From assembly GCA_026826555.1 (NCBI GenBank), contig JAKSZT010053928.1:40249639-40313638 (forward strand): a stretch of 64,000 bases of DNA. The letters are read 5' to 3'. The translations under genes were made by a program, and so were the position numbers. Origin of the DNA: Tolypeutes matacus (Eukaryota > Chordata > Mammalia > Cingulata > Chlamyphoridae). Of this stretch, positions 45,621-57,372 are shown in pieces. Positions within the stretch are counted from its first letter, which is position 1; the number at the start of each line of letters is the position of its first letter. Below the pieces are notes generated by a model, which did no database searches, was not told where the DNA came from, and was given only the letters and a program-made list of their open reading frames with translations.

Positions 45621-47070
45621 ACATTTGGTTCATAATGCTGTGCCTGTCACAGATACACTCAATAAAAATATAATGAGTACATTAATGAGTGAATTATTCA
45701 GCAGTTACAGTTATTACATTTGACCAAGACTGTTTTTCTTTCTCTCAACCAAGCTGCCAGCCTTTCTCCTCACATGTACCATCCACTCCCATCCCCATCC
45801 TGACTACCTTGAAACTAATCTTGTAGCTTTGGGACTGCAGAGGAAAACACTCAGGCTGCAGGAAAACAACAAAAAGGAGAAAAGACAACTTCAGACCCTA
45901 ATTATTCTAAATATCAATTTACCCTGACCTCTGTCCCTCTCCCTTTCACCTCAGCTGCCCTGGCCCCTGAGAAACTCCTAACTCAGCAGTTCTTCATCCC
46001 CCTCCTCCTCTCTCACATCCTTCACAGTTTCCAGGAAACCTAATGACCATTTAGAAAAAACATCAGAACCAAATGGTCCTAAGTGCAGCCTCACTGAACC
46101 CTCCCCCACCTCAGTGATCAACTCCCGTAGCTCCTTCCAGGGCTTTTCCCCCAACCCACTCCCAACCCTTGCAAAGCTGGCTGTCCTTTCTGTCCATGGA
46201 GCTGAGTTCTATTCTCTCCTCTGCTATAGAGCCCCTGAATAAAGTCATCCTTGCTTGTTGAACATTGCTCCATACAATTTTTATTTTGACACATTTATTA
46301 AAGAACAGGCTTTCATCTATGGGATCTCATAGACCAATATAAAAAAAAAAAAAAAAAACAAAGATAGGTTATTAAAAAATTGTTTAAGAATATTTTAGTA
46401 CAGATATCACAATACCATACATTATCAGGTATTTTTAAAAAGCTTTGCAAATGATACTAATGTTGAAAAAAACTGCATTGTTTATTCTATCTTTAAATAT
46501 ATCTCAGTGGTTTTAGACTATATCTCTAAGGAAAAGCACACTTTCTTTTTCTGTTCCATGTCATAGACTCATTCCCAGTAAAAAGGACATGCTTTATTCT
46601 TGACAGAAGCATTTCAAGCTTCTGCAATTATTACCTGTGTCTATGGAAAGGACACTCTCTACCTAAACGTGAAAAGATAGCTTGCTGTTGTTAAGAGTGG
46701 GCAAGTATAAATCTATTTGCTGAAACAAAACATCAAACTTATTTTGAGTCTTGAACAGTTCTCTTAAACTACATTAGTTTACGATCACTCTTTGGACTTA
46801 AGAATTCTCCCATCGAAGAAAACTATATTCCTACTGCTAAGAACAGGCTGATTCGATTTAGACTATTCATTGGGAAATTTTTTAAGAAAAGAAAATGCAA
46901 AAAAAATCAATTTCAAATATTTTTTCAACTGGAGGAAACACAATGTGCCACACACATATACATTAACAATATAGGAAGTTAGAGTCAGAGATAAAGAATG
47001 AGAAAAATCCAAGATCTGCAGGTACAGTTCAGAATGGCAAGTCAAAATCACTTTTTTAAAATAACAGTAA
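45621..47070. other. Unassigned DNA
   Basis: A C-rich segment near 45900-46170 and an 18-A run near 46341. No domain-bearing frame is visible. Confidence 0.5.
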
Positions 47071-47074
47071 GAAT

Positions 47075-47890
47075 AGGTAGTGCATATAGAAATTCCTGCG
47101 TGCCAGGAATTTCAAGTGCTTTATGCATATCAATTCATTTACCCCTTATAACTGTGAGGCAGGTGTCTTAGGTTGCCAAATAGCTGTTAATGCAAAGTAT
47201 CAGAAATGTGCTGATTATTATAAAGGGGATTTATTAGGGGTACAGTTCCAAGGCTATGAAATGTCCATATCAAGGCACCATCAGAGACGCTTTCTCACCA
47301 GTCAGCTACTGTTGATAATAGTGCCCTGTCACATGAGAATCAGGCAAGATGGGTCTGCTGGTCTCTCTCTACTTTCTCTTTGAACCTTGCTGTGCCAATC
47401 AGTCAGCACTCCCTGGGCCTCAGCTCCTTGAGCCTCTCAGAGCTTCTCTCCTTGAGCTCAGCTGTGGGCAAACCTGGAGTCCATTCTCTCACATGGCCGG
47501 ATCCAAATAGTAGAGCTCCCTTTTCTGTGTGTCTCAGTTTATATAAGACCCAGCATGAGGGTGGAGACTCAACCCGATTCATGCCTCACTGACTTGTCCA
47601 ATCAAAAGCAATCTAATCAAGAGATCTAAAGCGAATCTAATGCAAAGGGTACCAAACCCACAGGAATATATTAGCTTAAGAATATAATCTTTTTCTTTTG
47701 GGGATTCATAAAAGAACTTCAAACTGTCACAGTAGGTATTATTATTATTATCACCATTTTCCAGTTGAGGAAAGGAGGCTTACACCAATTGTCCAAATCA
47801 CAAATCTGCCAAGCAATAGGCTTAGATGAAAATCCAGGTGTCTGGCTCTAGAATCAGGGGTCCTAGCCACTCTGTTGTACTGCCTCAATG
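47075..47890 (-). mobile_element. MIR split by a solo LTR
   Basis: The left part (47075-47163) has CGTGCCAGGAATTTCAAGTGC and TCATTTACCCCTTATAAC. The right part (47732-47890) has TAGGTATTATTATTATTATC, CACCATTTTCCAGTTGAGG, AATTGTCCAAATCAC and CCAGGTGTCTGGCTC. Together they are one antisense MIR, interrupted exactly by the LTR. Confidence 0.85.
47164..47731 (-). mobile_element. MaLR-like solo LTR inside a MIR
   Basis: On the plus strand TGTCTTAGGTTGCC...CAAACTGTCACA. Flanks GCAGG and GTAGG form a 5-bp duplication with one change. Same family as 44327-44939 and 49741-50247. Confidence 0.9.
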
Positions 47891-47904
47891 TGCTTGTAAC
47901 AATG

Positions 47905-48351
47905 TGTAGTGGTTTGGAACTGTATGTACTCCAGAAAATCATGTTCTCAAAGTTAATGCATTAATGTGAGTGTAAACCCATTGTAAGAAAACCTTTTGAT
48001 GAGATTATTTCAGTTTAGGAGTAGCCCAAGGTGGGTCTTAGTTCTATTACCGGAGCCCTTTATAAATGGAATGAATAGAGAGGGAGAAGGAAGAAAGCCA
48101 TGAAAGCAAGAAGCTAGAATCAACAAAACCTGGAAGAGAAGGGAGAGACCAGAAACACTGCCATGTGCCTTGCCATGTGACAGAGGAGCCAAAAGATCAT
48201 TGATAACTGGTCTTCTGGAAAAAAGTATCACCTTGATGATGCCTTGATTTGAACATTCTCACAGCCTCAAACTGTAAGCTAATAAATTCCCATTATTTAA
48301 AGCCAACCTACTTCATACTATCTGCTTCAAGCAGTCTAGGAAAGATAAACA
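47905..48351 (+). mobile_element. MaLR-like solo LTR, second family
   Basis: TGTAGTGGTTTGGAACTG...AGGAAAGATAAACA. Flanks CAATG and CAATA are a 5-bp duplication with one change. AATAAATTCCC near 48283 is the polyadenylation signal. The fragment at 35949-36230 is the same family. Confidence 0.85.
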
Positions 48352-48545
48352 CAATACAATTTTTTTCTATAATTTTTATTAGAAAAATCATGCAGAAAAT
48401 ACAGAGTTTCCATATGCCTCCCCACACAGTTTTCCTGTTATTAATACTTTGCATTAGTGTGATACATTTGTTACAATTAATGAAACAATATTATTGTTAT
48501 ACTCAACTATAGTCAATAGTTTACATTAGGGTTTACTGCTTGTGT
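48352..48545 (-). mobile_element. L1 3' UTR fragment, antisense
   Basis: Read on the minus strand: ACTATAGTTGAGTATAAC, GTATCACACTAATGCAAAG, ATTAATAACAGG. This matches the module at 57180-57370. Confidence 0.7.
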
Positions 48546-49162
48546 CGTACAGTCCTGTTGCTTTTTACAAAGCTTTATTCTACTAACATGTATGCTATCA
48601 ATAATGAAATATTTTGAGGCACTCTGTTTGAGATGTCCTCTGGATAATGTCTGGATAATTACTAATACTTTTTGAAAAGAGTAATATAGGTAAGCAACAG
48701 AAAAGCAACTCAGAAACATTAACAACAAGTATGAAAGTTGACTTTCCAAGGGAGAATCATAAAGGACATCTTGATTCCCAGGAAGTAGGGAAACTTAGAA
48801 ATTATTTTAATGACCTTTGCAGGTAGGTACTATGTATGTCTCCCATCCTGAAGTAGTCACTAATACTGTTTGCTGCATAATGAAAACTCATCTCCCGGCT
48901 AGAGTGTAAGTTTGTAAAGCCTGAACAACACTACTCCATACTTTGAATTCTAAGACAATGTAAATCATATTAGAAAGGATTGAATAAACAATCTAGAATG
49001 GAATCCAGAGACTATTATATACTGGCATTTTGAAAGAATAATATGAAAGGGGTTAGTAATAATATCCCAGCTCTGGAGGCTGAGGTTCAGTCCTTCCAAT
49101 GGAAATAGATCAAGGAAAGTCTCTTTATCATCCCACTGAGTACTTAGCTCCTACTTGTCTTG
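48546..49162. other. Unassigned DNA
   Basis: No recognised gene or repeat. Confidence 0.5.
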
Positions 49163-49309
49163 GTTTATAGCAGGGGTTCTTAATCTTTTTTGTTCCACGG
49201 ACCCCTTTGCCAGTCAGGTGAAAATCATGGACACTTTACTAAGTCTACACTGTACTGTATATTATTTAACAAATATATCATCCCCCCACCAACATGTCTC
49301 CACAAGGAT

Positions 49310-49344
<35 letters not shown>

Positions 49345-49389
49345 CAATTCAAGCTCACGGACCACTGGTTAAGAACTCCTGGTTTACAG
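49163..49389 (+). mobile_element. hAT DNA transposon (non-autonomous) with 8-bp duplication
   Basis: A 211-base element (49171-49381) with terminal inverted repeats CAGGGGTTCTTAATC and GGTTAAGAACTCCTG, 13 of 15 paired. Flanks GTTTATAG and GTTTACAG are the 8-bp duplication typical of hAT transposases. It has no coding capacity. A long T-run (about 49310-49339) is internal. Confidence 0.85.
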
Positions 49390-49740
49390 GTATGTTGGTA
49401 CATTGAGTAAACAGTCTGTTCACATTAGTTAGACAGAAGCAGAAAAAATTCTAGTGACAGAAAAATTTAGACACTCTTTCCCAGACATTAATGGGAAGTA
49501 ATGGCATAGATTGAACAATGCTCTCTTCAGCAACTACAATAGAATTGATTGGCACAGGCCCTGGGTGGAAATGATGAAAGATTGTTGCACTTGTGAACTC
49601 TGATGAGTCAGCTGGTGAGGCACTTAAAACAGCTCCACCACTACATCCATCCTTAGACTCTCCTGGGCAGCAGTCCTTCCTTTCTTTAGCAAATATCCTG
49701 GAATGAATTGTGATTATGGTAACAAATATAGCAACCTCCT
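49390..49740. other. Unassigned DNA
   Basis: No recognised feature. Confidence 0.5.
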
Positions 49741-50247
49741 TGTTTTAGTTTGCCAAAGGGCTTCAGATGAAAAGGACCAGAAATGGATTGGCTTTTATAA
49801 GGGAATTTATTTGGGGTAAAAATTTACAGTTCCAAGGCCATGAAATGTCCAAATCAAGGCACTGTCACAGCTGCCTTCTCACCATTCAGCTGTTGATTCT
49901 GTTGTCCAGCCACATGGTGAAGCAGGATGACCACCTATCTCTGCTGTGTTCTCTGCCTTCCCCTCCAGAATCTACCATCTCCCAGAGCTAAGCTGAGGGC
50001 AACCAGGCATAGGGATTGTTTGTTTCCAGGCCTCCTCCATCAGACTCGACTACTCCGCTTTCTTCCCCAGTTCAGCTGCAAGCTATCAGGCATATGGCTC
50101 ATCTCTCCCTGGGCCTCAGCTGTTTGAGGCTCTCAGGGACTTCACTCTTTACAGTTCAGCGGTGTGTGAAACTGGTGCCCTTTCTTTCCATCAATTATGG
50201 CAGCTTCCTTTTCCTGTGTATCCCCCTTTATCTCTCCATTTATATCA
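49741..50247 (-). mobile_element. MaLR-like LTR, truncated by L1 copy B
   Basis: On the plus strand TGTTTTAGTTTGCC and ACAGTTCCAAGGCCATGAAATG match the LTR at 47164. Homology ends near CCATTTATATCAG where L1 5' UTR sequence starts, so its 5' part (minus strand) is missing. Confidence 0.8.
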
Positions 50248-50787
50248 GACTGAAATAAAATGCTGGTGAATTTTACTCTACTGAGTAGCAGCGACTACCC
50301 CCATTCCCCAAACTTGTAGCAGGCAGGAATGGGATCCTCAACCATGGCTTCCTTTACAGCTTGCTGGGGTCATGTGGAGATATAATGCCCTAGCGCCCCA
50401 AGATCAAGGGATGGGCAGTCTAACGAGCTACTTGAGATTGCTGGGGGCCCACTTCTGAAGGCGGCCATTGTTGCAACCTGCTTCAGGCAAAAGAGGCAAA
50501 AAACTACCAAAAAAAAAAAAAAAAAAAAAAAGTTAACGGGCGCATTTACTGGGCATGTTCTGAATCAAGAAAATGCAACCTCAAAACCCAGTAGGGGAAC
50601 ATATGTACCCTTGTTGGCCCCTCCATTACCCCCTCCTCAGGGCAGAGTGGAGCCAGCTGGCTCTCCCATTGTGGATCCCTGGCCTTGTTCAGGCTGGGAA
50701 AGTCTAACCCAGGAAACTCCTCTGTGGCTCACCCTGCTTTGGAATTTGTCCTCAGGCAAAAGCACCTGGTCACAACTAAAGCAGTAT

Positions 50788-51565
50788 AAGAAACAATGCA
50801 TGCGAATATTCTCACTGTCCTGATTCTGTGATAATCAGGGTGGGCTAAACATTCGCTATATTAGAAACCATGCATGTGTCCCCAGACCTCGTTTTCCTCC
50901 CTAGGTCTGGTTTTTAGACTGCTGGTGATAAACTAAGCCTGATTTATTATATGTCCATCCTGTATGGGAAAAGACTATAACTCTAGGTATCTCTGGTCAA
51001 CCTTAAGAGATATAGCAGGGGGCTATATCTGGTTGGCGTCCATCTCCCATATGGAGGGACCTGGGTTCGATCCCCGGGACCTCCTGGTAAAAATTTAAAA
51101 AATATATAGAAGGTGCGTGGGCCGCCAGGCCCTGTGCGCGGGCGCACCACCAGTTCCCGCGAGCCACACAGCAAGATGATGACATAATAGGAGAGTGACA
51201 CAAGGGAGAGGCAAGATGAGACCCACCGAAAAACCAGCAACTAAGGTTGCGCGGGCAGGATGCCTCTCTCCTACATCAGAGATTCCAAGGATTGAATCCC
51301 AGTGAAGACAGGAGGAGAAGGATGAGAAGAGAGGGCAGAAAATGGACACAGAGTTGCCCAGCGAATGGACATAGAAACAGCAAAAACGGGGGGAGGGGGA
51401 AGGGGTGTAAAAATGGATAAAAGTAAATAAATAAATCCTTAAAAAAGAAAGAAAAAAAAAAAAGAAATATCTTAGGAGTAGAGATTTGGGTGGTATGTTA
51501 AGAAAATTTAAATTTAATCTAGAAGTTCACTAAATGTCAATGGAGTGCTATTAAACTTAAAATGG

Positions 51566-51599
<34 letters not shown>

Positions 51600-51607
51600 A
51601 CAATGCA
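50788..51607 (+). mobile_element. Retrocopy inserted in L1 copy B 5' UTR
   Basis: Flanked by the perfect repeat AAGAAACAATGCA (50788-50800 and 51595-51607). The insert ends in ATTAAA (51550-51555), 15 bases further on, then about 27 A. These are the marks of a polyadenylated transcript copied by L1 enzymes. Excluding a nested SINE, about 300 bases remain; I cannot identify the source RNA. Confidence 0.85.
51018..51462 (+). mobile_element. Composite DAS-SINE nested in the retrocopy
   Basis: First unit with GGTTGGCGTCCATCTCCC and GGGTTCGATCCCCGGG. Then a spacer with GCGCGGGCGCACC, the most CpG-rich bit of the window. A second unit has GCGGGCAGGATGCC and GGATTGAATCCCAG, and an A-rich tail with AATAAATAAATCC follows. 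It is nested inside the insertion, so it is younger. Confidence 0.8.
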
Positions 51608-52084
51608 AACAGCCTGGGACACAGGCTTGCCTGCTTTAAGTCCTAAAATAGATACCTAGGAAAGGGAGAAAATCTGTTTCATAGGGAATAGACAAGGCAT
51701 TTAAATTCCTATAAAGAGAGAAACTCCTAAGAACACTAGCAAGCACAAGCTCAGGATAAGAGACAGACTCAAAAAAGATGGGGAGTGGGGGGCAGGGGGA
51801 CTCTGCACTTTGCTTTGTCTGTGGCTGACCCTCTTGTTAGGAGGACTGATCTCTAAAGGAAAGTACAGGCCAACACAAAGCCAATTTGCAAGGACAGTGT
51901 GAGTTGGGGGGTTTTTTGTTTTGTTTTGTTTTGTTTTTGCATAGGTTTGTTTGGTATAGTTAGCTCCTGGCAAGCAAGGATATCTCTGTGATAACACCAG
52001 TCAAATAAAAATCAAGAAACAGCACAGAGACTAAATCACAGAGGTAACACTTTAAAATATTAAAATGTACAGTGCACAACAAAA

Positions 52085-52134
52085 GATTACCAACAAAGAA
52101 AGAGAAAATGATTACCAACAAAGAAAGAGAAAAT
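52085..52134 (+). repeat. Perfect 25-bp tandem duplication before ORF1
   Basis: The 25 bases from 52085 (GATTACCAACAAAGAAAGAG and AAAAT) are repeated exactly at 52110-52134, two bases before the ORF1 ATG. Copy A has a single, diverged version. Confidence 0.95.
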
Positions 52135-52135
52135 G

Positions 52136-52990
52136 ATGGCCCATCCAAAGGAAGAGGATAAAAATCTAGAAGCCATCAATGAAGAAGACCAGACTGTGGA
52201 CATACTGGACAAATTTTAAAAAAACAAAAACAAACAAAAAAACATGGTCTAATATGCTCAAGGAATTAAGGGAAATACAATAAAGAACTAAAGAATATCA
52301 GGGAAATGATGAATGAACAATATGAGAACCTCAATGAAGAGACAGAAATTTTTAAAAGAAAACAAACAAAAACACTAGGCATGAAGACTACAATAACTGA
52401 AATGAAAAATTCCCTAGAGGGAATCAAAAGCAGATTAGAGCTGGCAGAAGAAAGAATGTGTGAACTCGAAGACAAGGCAATTGAAATGTGTCAGGCTAAG
52501 AAGCAGAGAGAAAAAGAATTAGAAAAAACTACAATAGTCTAAGAGACTTGTGGGACACCATGAAACAAATCTACCAATATACACATTATGGGAGTCTCAG
52601 AAATTGAAAAAGGAAAGACAGGAGCAGAAGGAATATTCAAAGAAACAATGTCAGAAAACTTCCCAAGCTTAGCAAAAGGCACAAACATGCATATCCAAGA
52701 AGTCCCAACAAACACCAAACAGGATAAACTTGAACAGATATATGCCCAGACATACAGAAGTCAAACTGACAAATGCAAAGGACGAAAAGAGAATTATGAA
52801 AGCTGCAAGAGGAAAAACACATGTTCTATAGAAGGAATTCCTCAAGTAGATTAAGTGCTTATTTCTCATCAGAATCCATGGAAGCAAGAATGTAGTGGGA
52901 TGAAATACTAAGTGCTGAGAGAAAACAAGAGCCAACCAAGAATTTTATGTGAGACTTTTTTCACAAATGAGGGAGATATGAAGATATTCC
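52136..52990 (+). pseudogene. L1 copy B ORF1, broken
   Basis: Starts at the ATG of ATGGCCCATCCAAAG. The frame stops after 26 codons at a TTTTAAAAAAAC run. A second frame from 52306 carries a heptad-rich coiled coil: ENLNEETEIFKRKQ, then RLELAEERMCELEDKA. The next frame from 52588 starts MGVSEIEKGKTGAEGIF and continues with SENFPSLAKGTNMHIQEV, the RNA-recognition region. Its end is near the GGGAGTTCTTCAGACTG phrase (about 53055). At least two frame changes separate the parts. The full-length protein would be about 300 residues; none is made from here. Confidence 0.85.
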
Positions 52991-53189
52991 CAGATGAACA
53001 AAAGATTAGGGAATCCATGACCACTAGAACAGCCCTACAAGCACTATCACAGGGAGTTCTTCAGACTGAAAGAAAAGGACCCTAGACAGTGCATCAACGT
53101 GGCATAAAGAAATAAAGACCACTGGTAAAGGTAATTATGGGTAATTATAAATGCTACTACTATTGTACTGTTAATTGTAGGCTTTTTAA

Positions 53190-53395
53190 AAGAGACTCAT
53201 CTTAAATTCAAAGACATAAGTAGATTGAAAGTGAAAGGATGGAAAACTAAATCATACAGGTAGTAACCAAAAGAGAGCTGGGGTAAGTATACTAATTCCA
53301 GATAAAATAGACTTTAAATCAAAAACTTTTTCCAGAGACAAAGACAGTCATTATATACTGATAAAGGGGTCAATTCAACAGGAAGACATAACAAT

Positions 53396-53430
<35 letters not shown>

Positions 53431-56400
53431 AATAGCAGAGTCCCAAAATATAGGAAGCAAATATTGGCAGATTTGATGGAAGAAACAGACAGCTTTACAT
53501 TAATAGGAGACTAAAATATAGCACTGTTAATAATGGATAGAACATCTAGAGAGAAGATCAATAAAGAAATAGAAGACTTAAATGATACTTTAAACCAACT
53601 AAACCTAACAGACATATATAGAACACTTCACCCAACAGCAGCAGAATACACATTCTCTCATGTGCATGGATCATTCTCCAGGACAGACCATATATTAAGT
53701 CATATAAAAAGTCTAAATAAATTTAAAAATATTGAAATCATACAATGTATCTTCTTTGACAATGGAATGTTGATAAAAATCAATAACAATGGGAAAAATC
53801 AGAGATTCACAAATATGTGGAAATTAAACAATTTACTTTTAAACAACCAATGTGTGAAAGTAGAAATCACAAGGGAAATTAGAAATATCTTGAGGTGAAT
53901 GAAGGAAAACACACATATCAAAATTTACAGGATGAAGCAAAGACAGCACTAAGAAGGAAATTTATAACTTTAAAGGCTTACACTAAAACAAAAGAAAGAT
54001 CTCAAATCAGAGACCCAACATCAAAGCCTGGAGGATCTAGAAAAGAAGAGTAAACTAAATGTAAAGTGAACAGAAGGAAGGAAATAAAGATTAGAGTGGT
54101 GGTAAAAAGAGATTAGAAAAATGGAATCAACAAACAAAACGTTGGTTCTTTGAAAAAGATCCATAAAATTGACAAAACTTTAGCTAGACTAACATGAAAA
54201 AAGAAAGAGGATATAAATAACTAAAATGAGAAATGAAAAAGGGGACATGATCTCCTGAACCCACTAAAATAAAAAGAAATGTAAGAAGATAATATGAAGA
54301 ACTATATACGAACAAATTAGATAACCTAGAAGAAATGGACAAGTTCCTGAAAACACACAAACTGCCATCACTGACCCAAAAAGAAACCGAGATGTCAACA
54401 AACCAATAACCAATAAAGAGATTGAACCTAATCAAAAATCTCCCAACAAGGAAAAGCTTAGAAGGAGTTGACATCACTGGTGAATTTTACCAAACATTCC
54501 AAGAAAAATTAAAACCAATATTGATCAAACTCTTCCAAAATGTTGAAGAGGAGGGAACACACCCTAACTCATTCCATGCAGCCAAAATCACCCACATATC
54601 AATGCCAGATAAAAATACCACCCTCATGAATATGGATGTAAAAATCCTCAACAAAATACTAGAAAAACAAATCCAACAACACACTAAAAGAATTATATTC
54701 CATGATTAAGTGCCATTTATCCCAGATATGAAGGGTGGTTCAACATAAGATAATCAATTAATGTAATGCACCACCTTAAGAGAATAAAAGAAGAAAACCA
54801 CATGACCATCTCAACTGATGCAGAGAAGGCATTTGAAACAATCCTGCAGCCCTTCTTGATAAAAACTTAGAAAACCAGAAATAGAAGGAAACATCCTCAT
54901 TATGATAAAGGGTGTACATTATACTTAATGGTGAAAGACTGCAAGCTTTACCTCTAAGATCAGAAAAGAGATGAGGATGCCCAGTGTCACCATCACCAAT
55001 GTTATCCATTATTGTACTGGAAGTTTTAACCAGAGCAATTACACAAGAAAAATAAATAGAATCATCCAAATTGGAAAGGAAGAAGTAAAACTTTTCCTAC
55101 ATGCAGATAACATGATCCTATATATAGAAAATCCTGAAAAATCCAAAACAAACCTACTAGAGCTAATAAATGATTTCAGCAACATGTTGGGGTACAAGAT
55201 CAACAAGCAAAAATCAGTTGTGTTTCTGGACACTAATAATGAACAATCTGAAGAATAAATCAAGAAAAAATTCCATTTATAATAATAACTAAAAGAAATC
55301 AAATATCTAAGGATAAATCTAACCAAGGATGTAAAGACTTGTACAAGACTTGTTAAAACATTGCTAAAAGATTTCAAAGAAGACCTAAATAAATAGAAGG
55401 ATATTCTGTGTTCATGGATTGGAAAAATAAATATTATTATTAAGATGTCAGTTCTACTCACAGTGATCTACAGATTCAGTGCAATTCCAATCAAAATTCT
55501 AACAGCCTTCTTTGCAGAACTGGGAAAGTTATTCACCAAATTTATATGGAAACATAAGATTGAAGGTAGACCCCTACCTCATTTCATATACAAAAATCAA
55601 CTGAAAATGGATCAAAGACCTAAATATAAGATCCAGGACTGTAATACTCCTGGAAGAATACATAGAGAAGCATCTTCAGGACCTTATGTTAGGCAATGTT
55701 TTCTTAGAATTTACATCCAAAGCACAAGCAACAAAATAAAAAAATGATAAATGGGATATCATCAAAATAAAAAACTTTTGTGTATCAAATGACTTTATCA
55801 TGAAAGGAAAATGACAACCCACACAATAGGAAAAAATATTTGGAAACCCATATTTGATAAGGGGTTACTATCCAGAATATTTAAATAAATCCTTCAACTC
55901 AACAACTAAAAGACAAACAACCCAATTAAAAAATAAAGAAAAGACTTGAATAGACAGTTCTCCAAAGAAGATGGACACAGCCAAAAAGTCCATGAAAACA
56001 TGCCCAACATCATGAGCCATTAGAGAAATGCAAATCAAACCCACAATGAGATACCATTTCACACACATGAGAATGACTACTATTTTTAAAAATGGGAAAT
56101 TACAAGTGTTGGAGAAGATATGGAGAAATAGGAAAATTTATTCATTGCTGATGGGAAAACAGGTTGGCAGTTCCTCAGGAAGTTAATTTTAGACCTGGCA
56201 ATCCCATTTCTAGCTATATACCCAAGAGAATTGTAAGCATAGACTCAAACAGATATTTGCCCACTAATGTTCATAGAGGCATTATTCACAATTGCCAAAG
56301 GATGGAAACAACCCAAGTGTTCATCAACTGATGCATGAAATGTGGTATATCCATAAAAAGGAACAAATTTCCGGTACATGCAACAACATGTATGAACCTT

Positions 56401-56450
56401 GAAGACACCGTATTGAGTGAAATAAGTCAAACATAAAAGAACAAATATAG
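53190..56450 (+). pseudogene. L1 copy B ORF2 (endonuclease-RT), broken
   Basis: Endonuclease: the N-terminus is deleted; the C-terminal part is open from 53533 with TLHPTAAEYTFSHVHGSFSR and TDHILSH. The following FFDNGM lacks the His of the expected Asp-His pair. Reverse transcriptase starts near 54422. It has two small deletions (junctions near 54620 and 54915), a TAA (55053-55055) with a frame change, and HADN (55100-55111) instead of the F/Y-A-D-D active site. The C-terminal region and the conserved ATCTCACTGGCATGAAATAA-like end are recognisable to about 56470. Confidence 0.85.
53399..53428. repeat. (AC)15 microsatellite
   Basis: Pure AC dinucleotides inside the ORF2 endonuclease part of copy B. 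Copy A has an AT-rich imperfect version at the matching place (about 13412-13428), so the array expanded after the copies separated. Confidence 0.9.
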
Positions 56451-56735
56451 TATGATCTCACTGGCATGAAATAATTAGAATAAGCAAAGTCACAGAGTCA
56501 GAAATTAGAACATATCAGGGGCCGGGTTGGAATAGGGAATGAGAAGTTAACACTTAAATTGTATGCCGTTTACATTTGAGGTGATAGAAAGTTTTGCTAA
56601 TGGATAGTGGTTATGGTAGCACAACATTGTGAATATAGTTAACAGCACTGAATTATATATTTGAATTTAGTTAAAAAGGGAAGTTGTAGGTTGTATAGAT
56701 GTTACTAGAAAAAAATGTTTAATTAAAAAAACATA

Positions 56736-57372
56736 GTCCTTAGTAACATTGATATAAAGGCAGTGGTCACCAGAGGTACTGAGGAGAGGGAGAGAAAATA
56801 ATAGGTGCAACACTGGGGCAGTTTTGGGACTTTGGAATTATTCTGCATGACCTTGCAATGACGGTTATAGTCCATTATGGATTTTGTCAAAACCTACAAA
56901 ATTGTGCAGTGCAGAGTATAAACCATAATGTAAACTACAGACCATGGTTAGCAGCAATGCTTCAATATGTTTTTATCAATTGCAACAAATGTACCACACT
57001 AATGAAAGATGTTGTTAGTAGGGGAAAATGTGGGAGGGGTGGGGGGGTAAGGTATATGGGAATCACCTATATTTTCAATGTAACATTTATGTAATCTAAA
57101 GCTTCTTTAAAAAAAAAAAAGAAAAGAAAAACAATCTAAAGAAAAAACATAGTTCTGAAAGGTCCATACAACACAAACAGTGAACCCTAAGTTAAACCAT
57201 GGACTATAGTTAATACTATAATTATAAAAAATGAACTTTTAGCAATGTAACAAATATACCACACTAATGCAAGATGTTAATAATAGGTGGGTATATGGGG
57301 ACTTTCTGCTCTATGCATGATTTTTCTGTAAACCTACAACTTCTCTAATAAGAAAACATTTTCAAAAAGACC
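56736..57372 (+). mobile_element. L1 3' UTR modules, two related units
   Basis: Unit 1 (about 56850-57115) has CTACAGACCATGGTTAGCAG, TGTACCACACTAATGAAAG and TTTATGTAATCTAAAGC with a poly(A). Unit 2 (about 57150-57372) has AACCATGGACTATAGTTAAT, ATACCACACTAATGCAAG and GTTAATAATAGGTGG. Both share the order ACCATGG...TACCACACTAATG...ATGTTRRTA, so they are diverged duplicates. Confidence 0.75.

Larger units (their letters stand above)
50248..56735 (+). mobile_element. L1 copy B: long, broken LINE-1
   Basis: A LINE-1 with most of the 5' UTR, ORF1, ORF2 and 3' UTR in order. It starts within the 5' UTR, 3' of the AAGATGGTGG tip seen in copy A. One retroposed insertion lies in the 5' UTR. The endonuclease N-terminus is deleted near 53185. 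Reverse transcriptase defects are shared with copy D. It ends in a short A-rich tail near 56735. Confidence 0.85.

Noticed and set aside
53399..53428. CRISPR or satellite array
   Set aside because: Plain AC microsatellite in an L1; no spacers. CRISPR does not occur in mammals.
49741..57372. LTR resuming after L1 copy B (L1 inserted inside the LTR)
   Set aside because: The missing half of the LTR could not be found after 57372, so a simple nested insertion is not supported.
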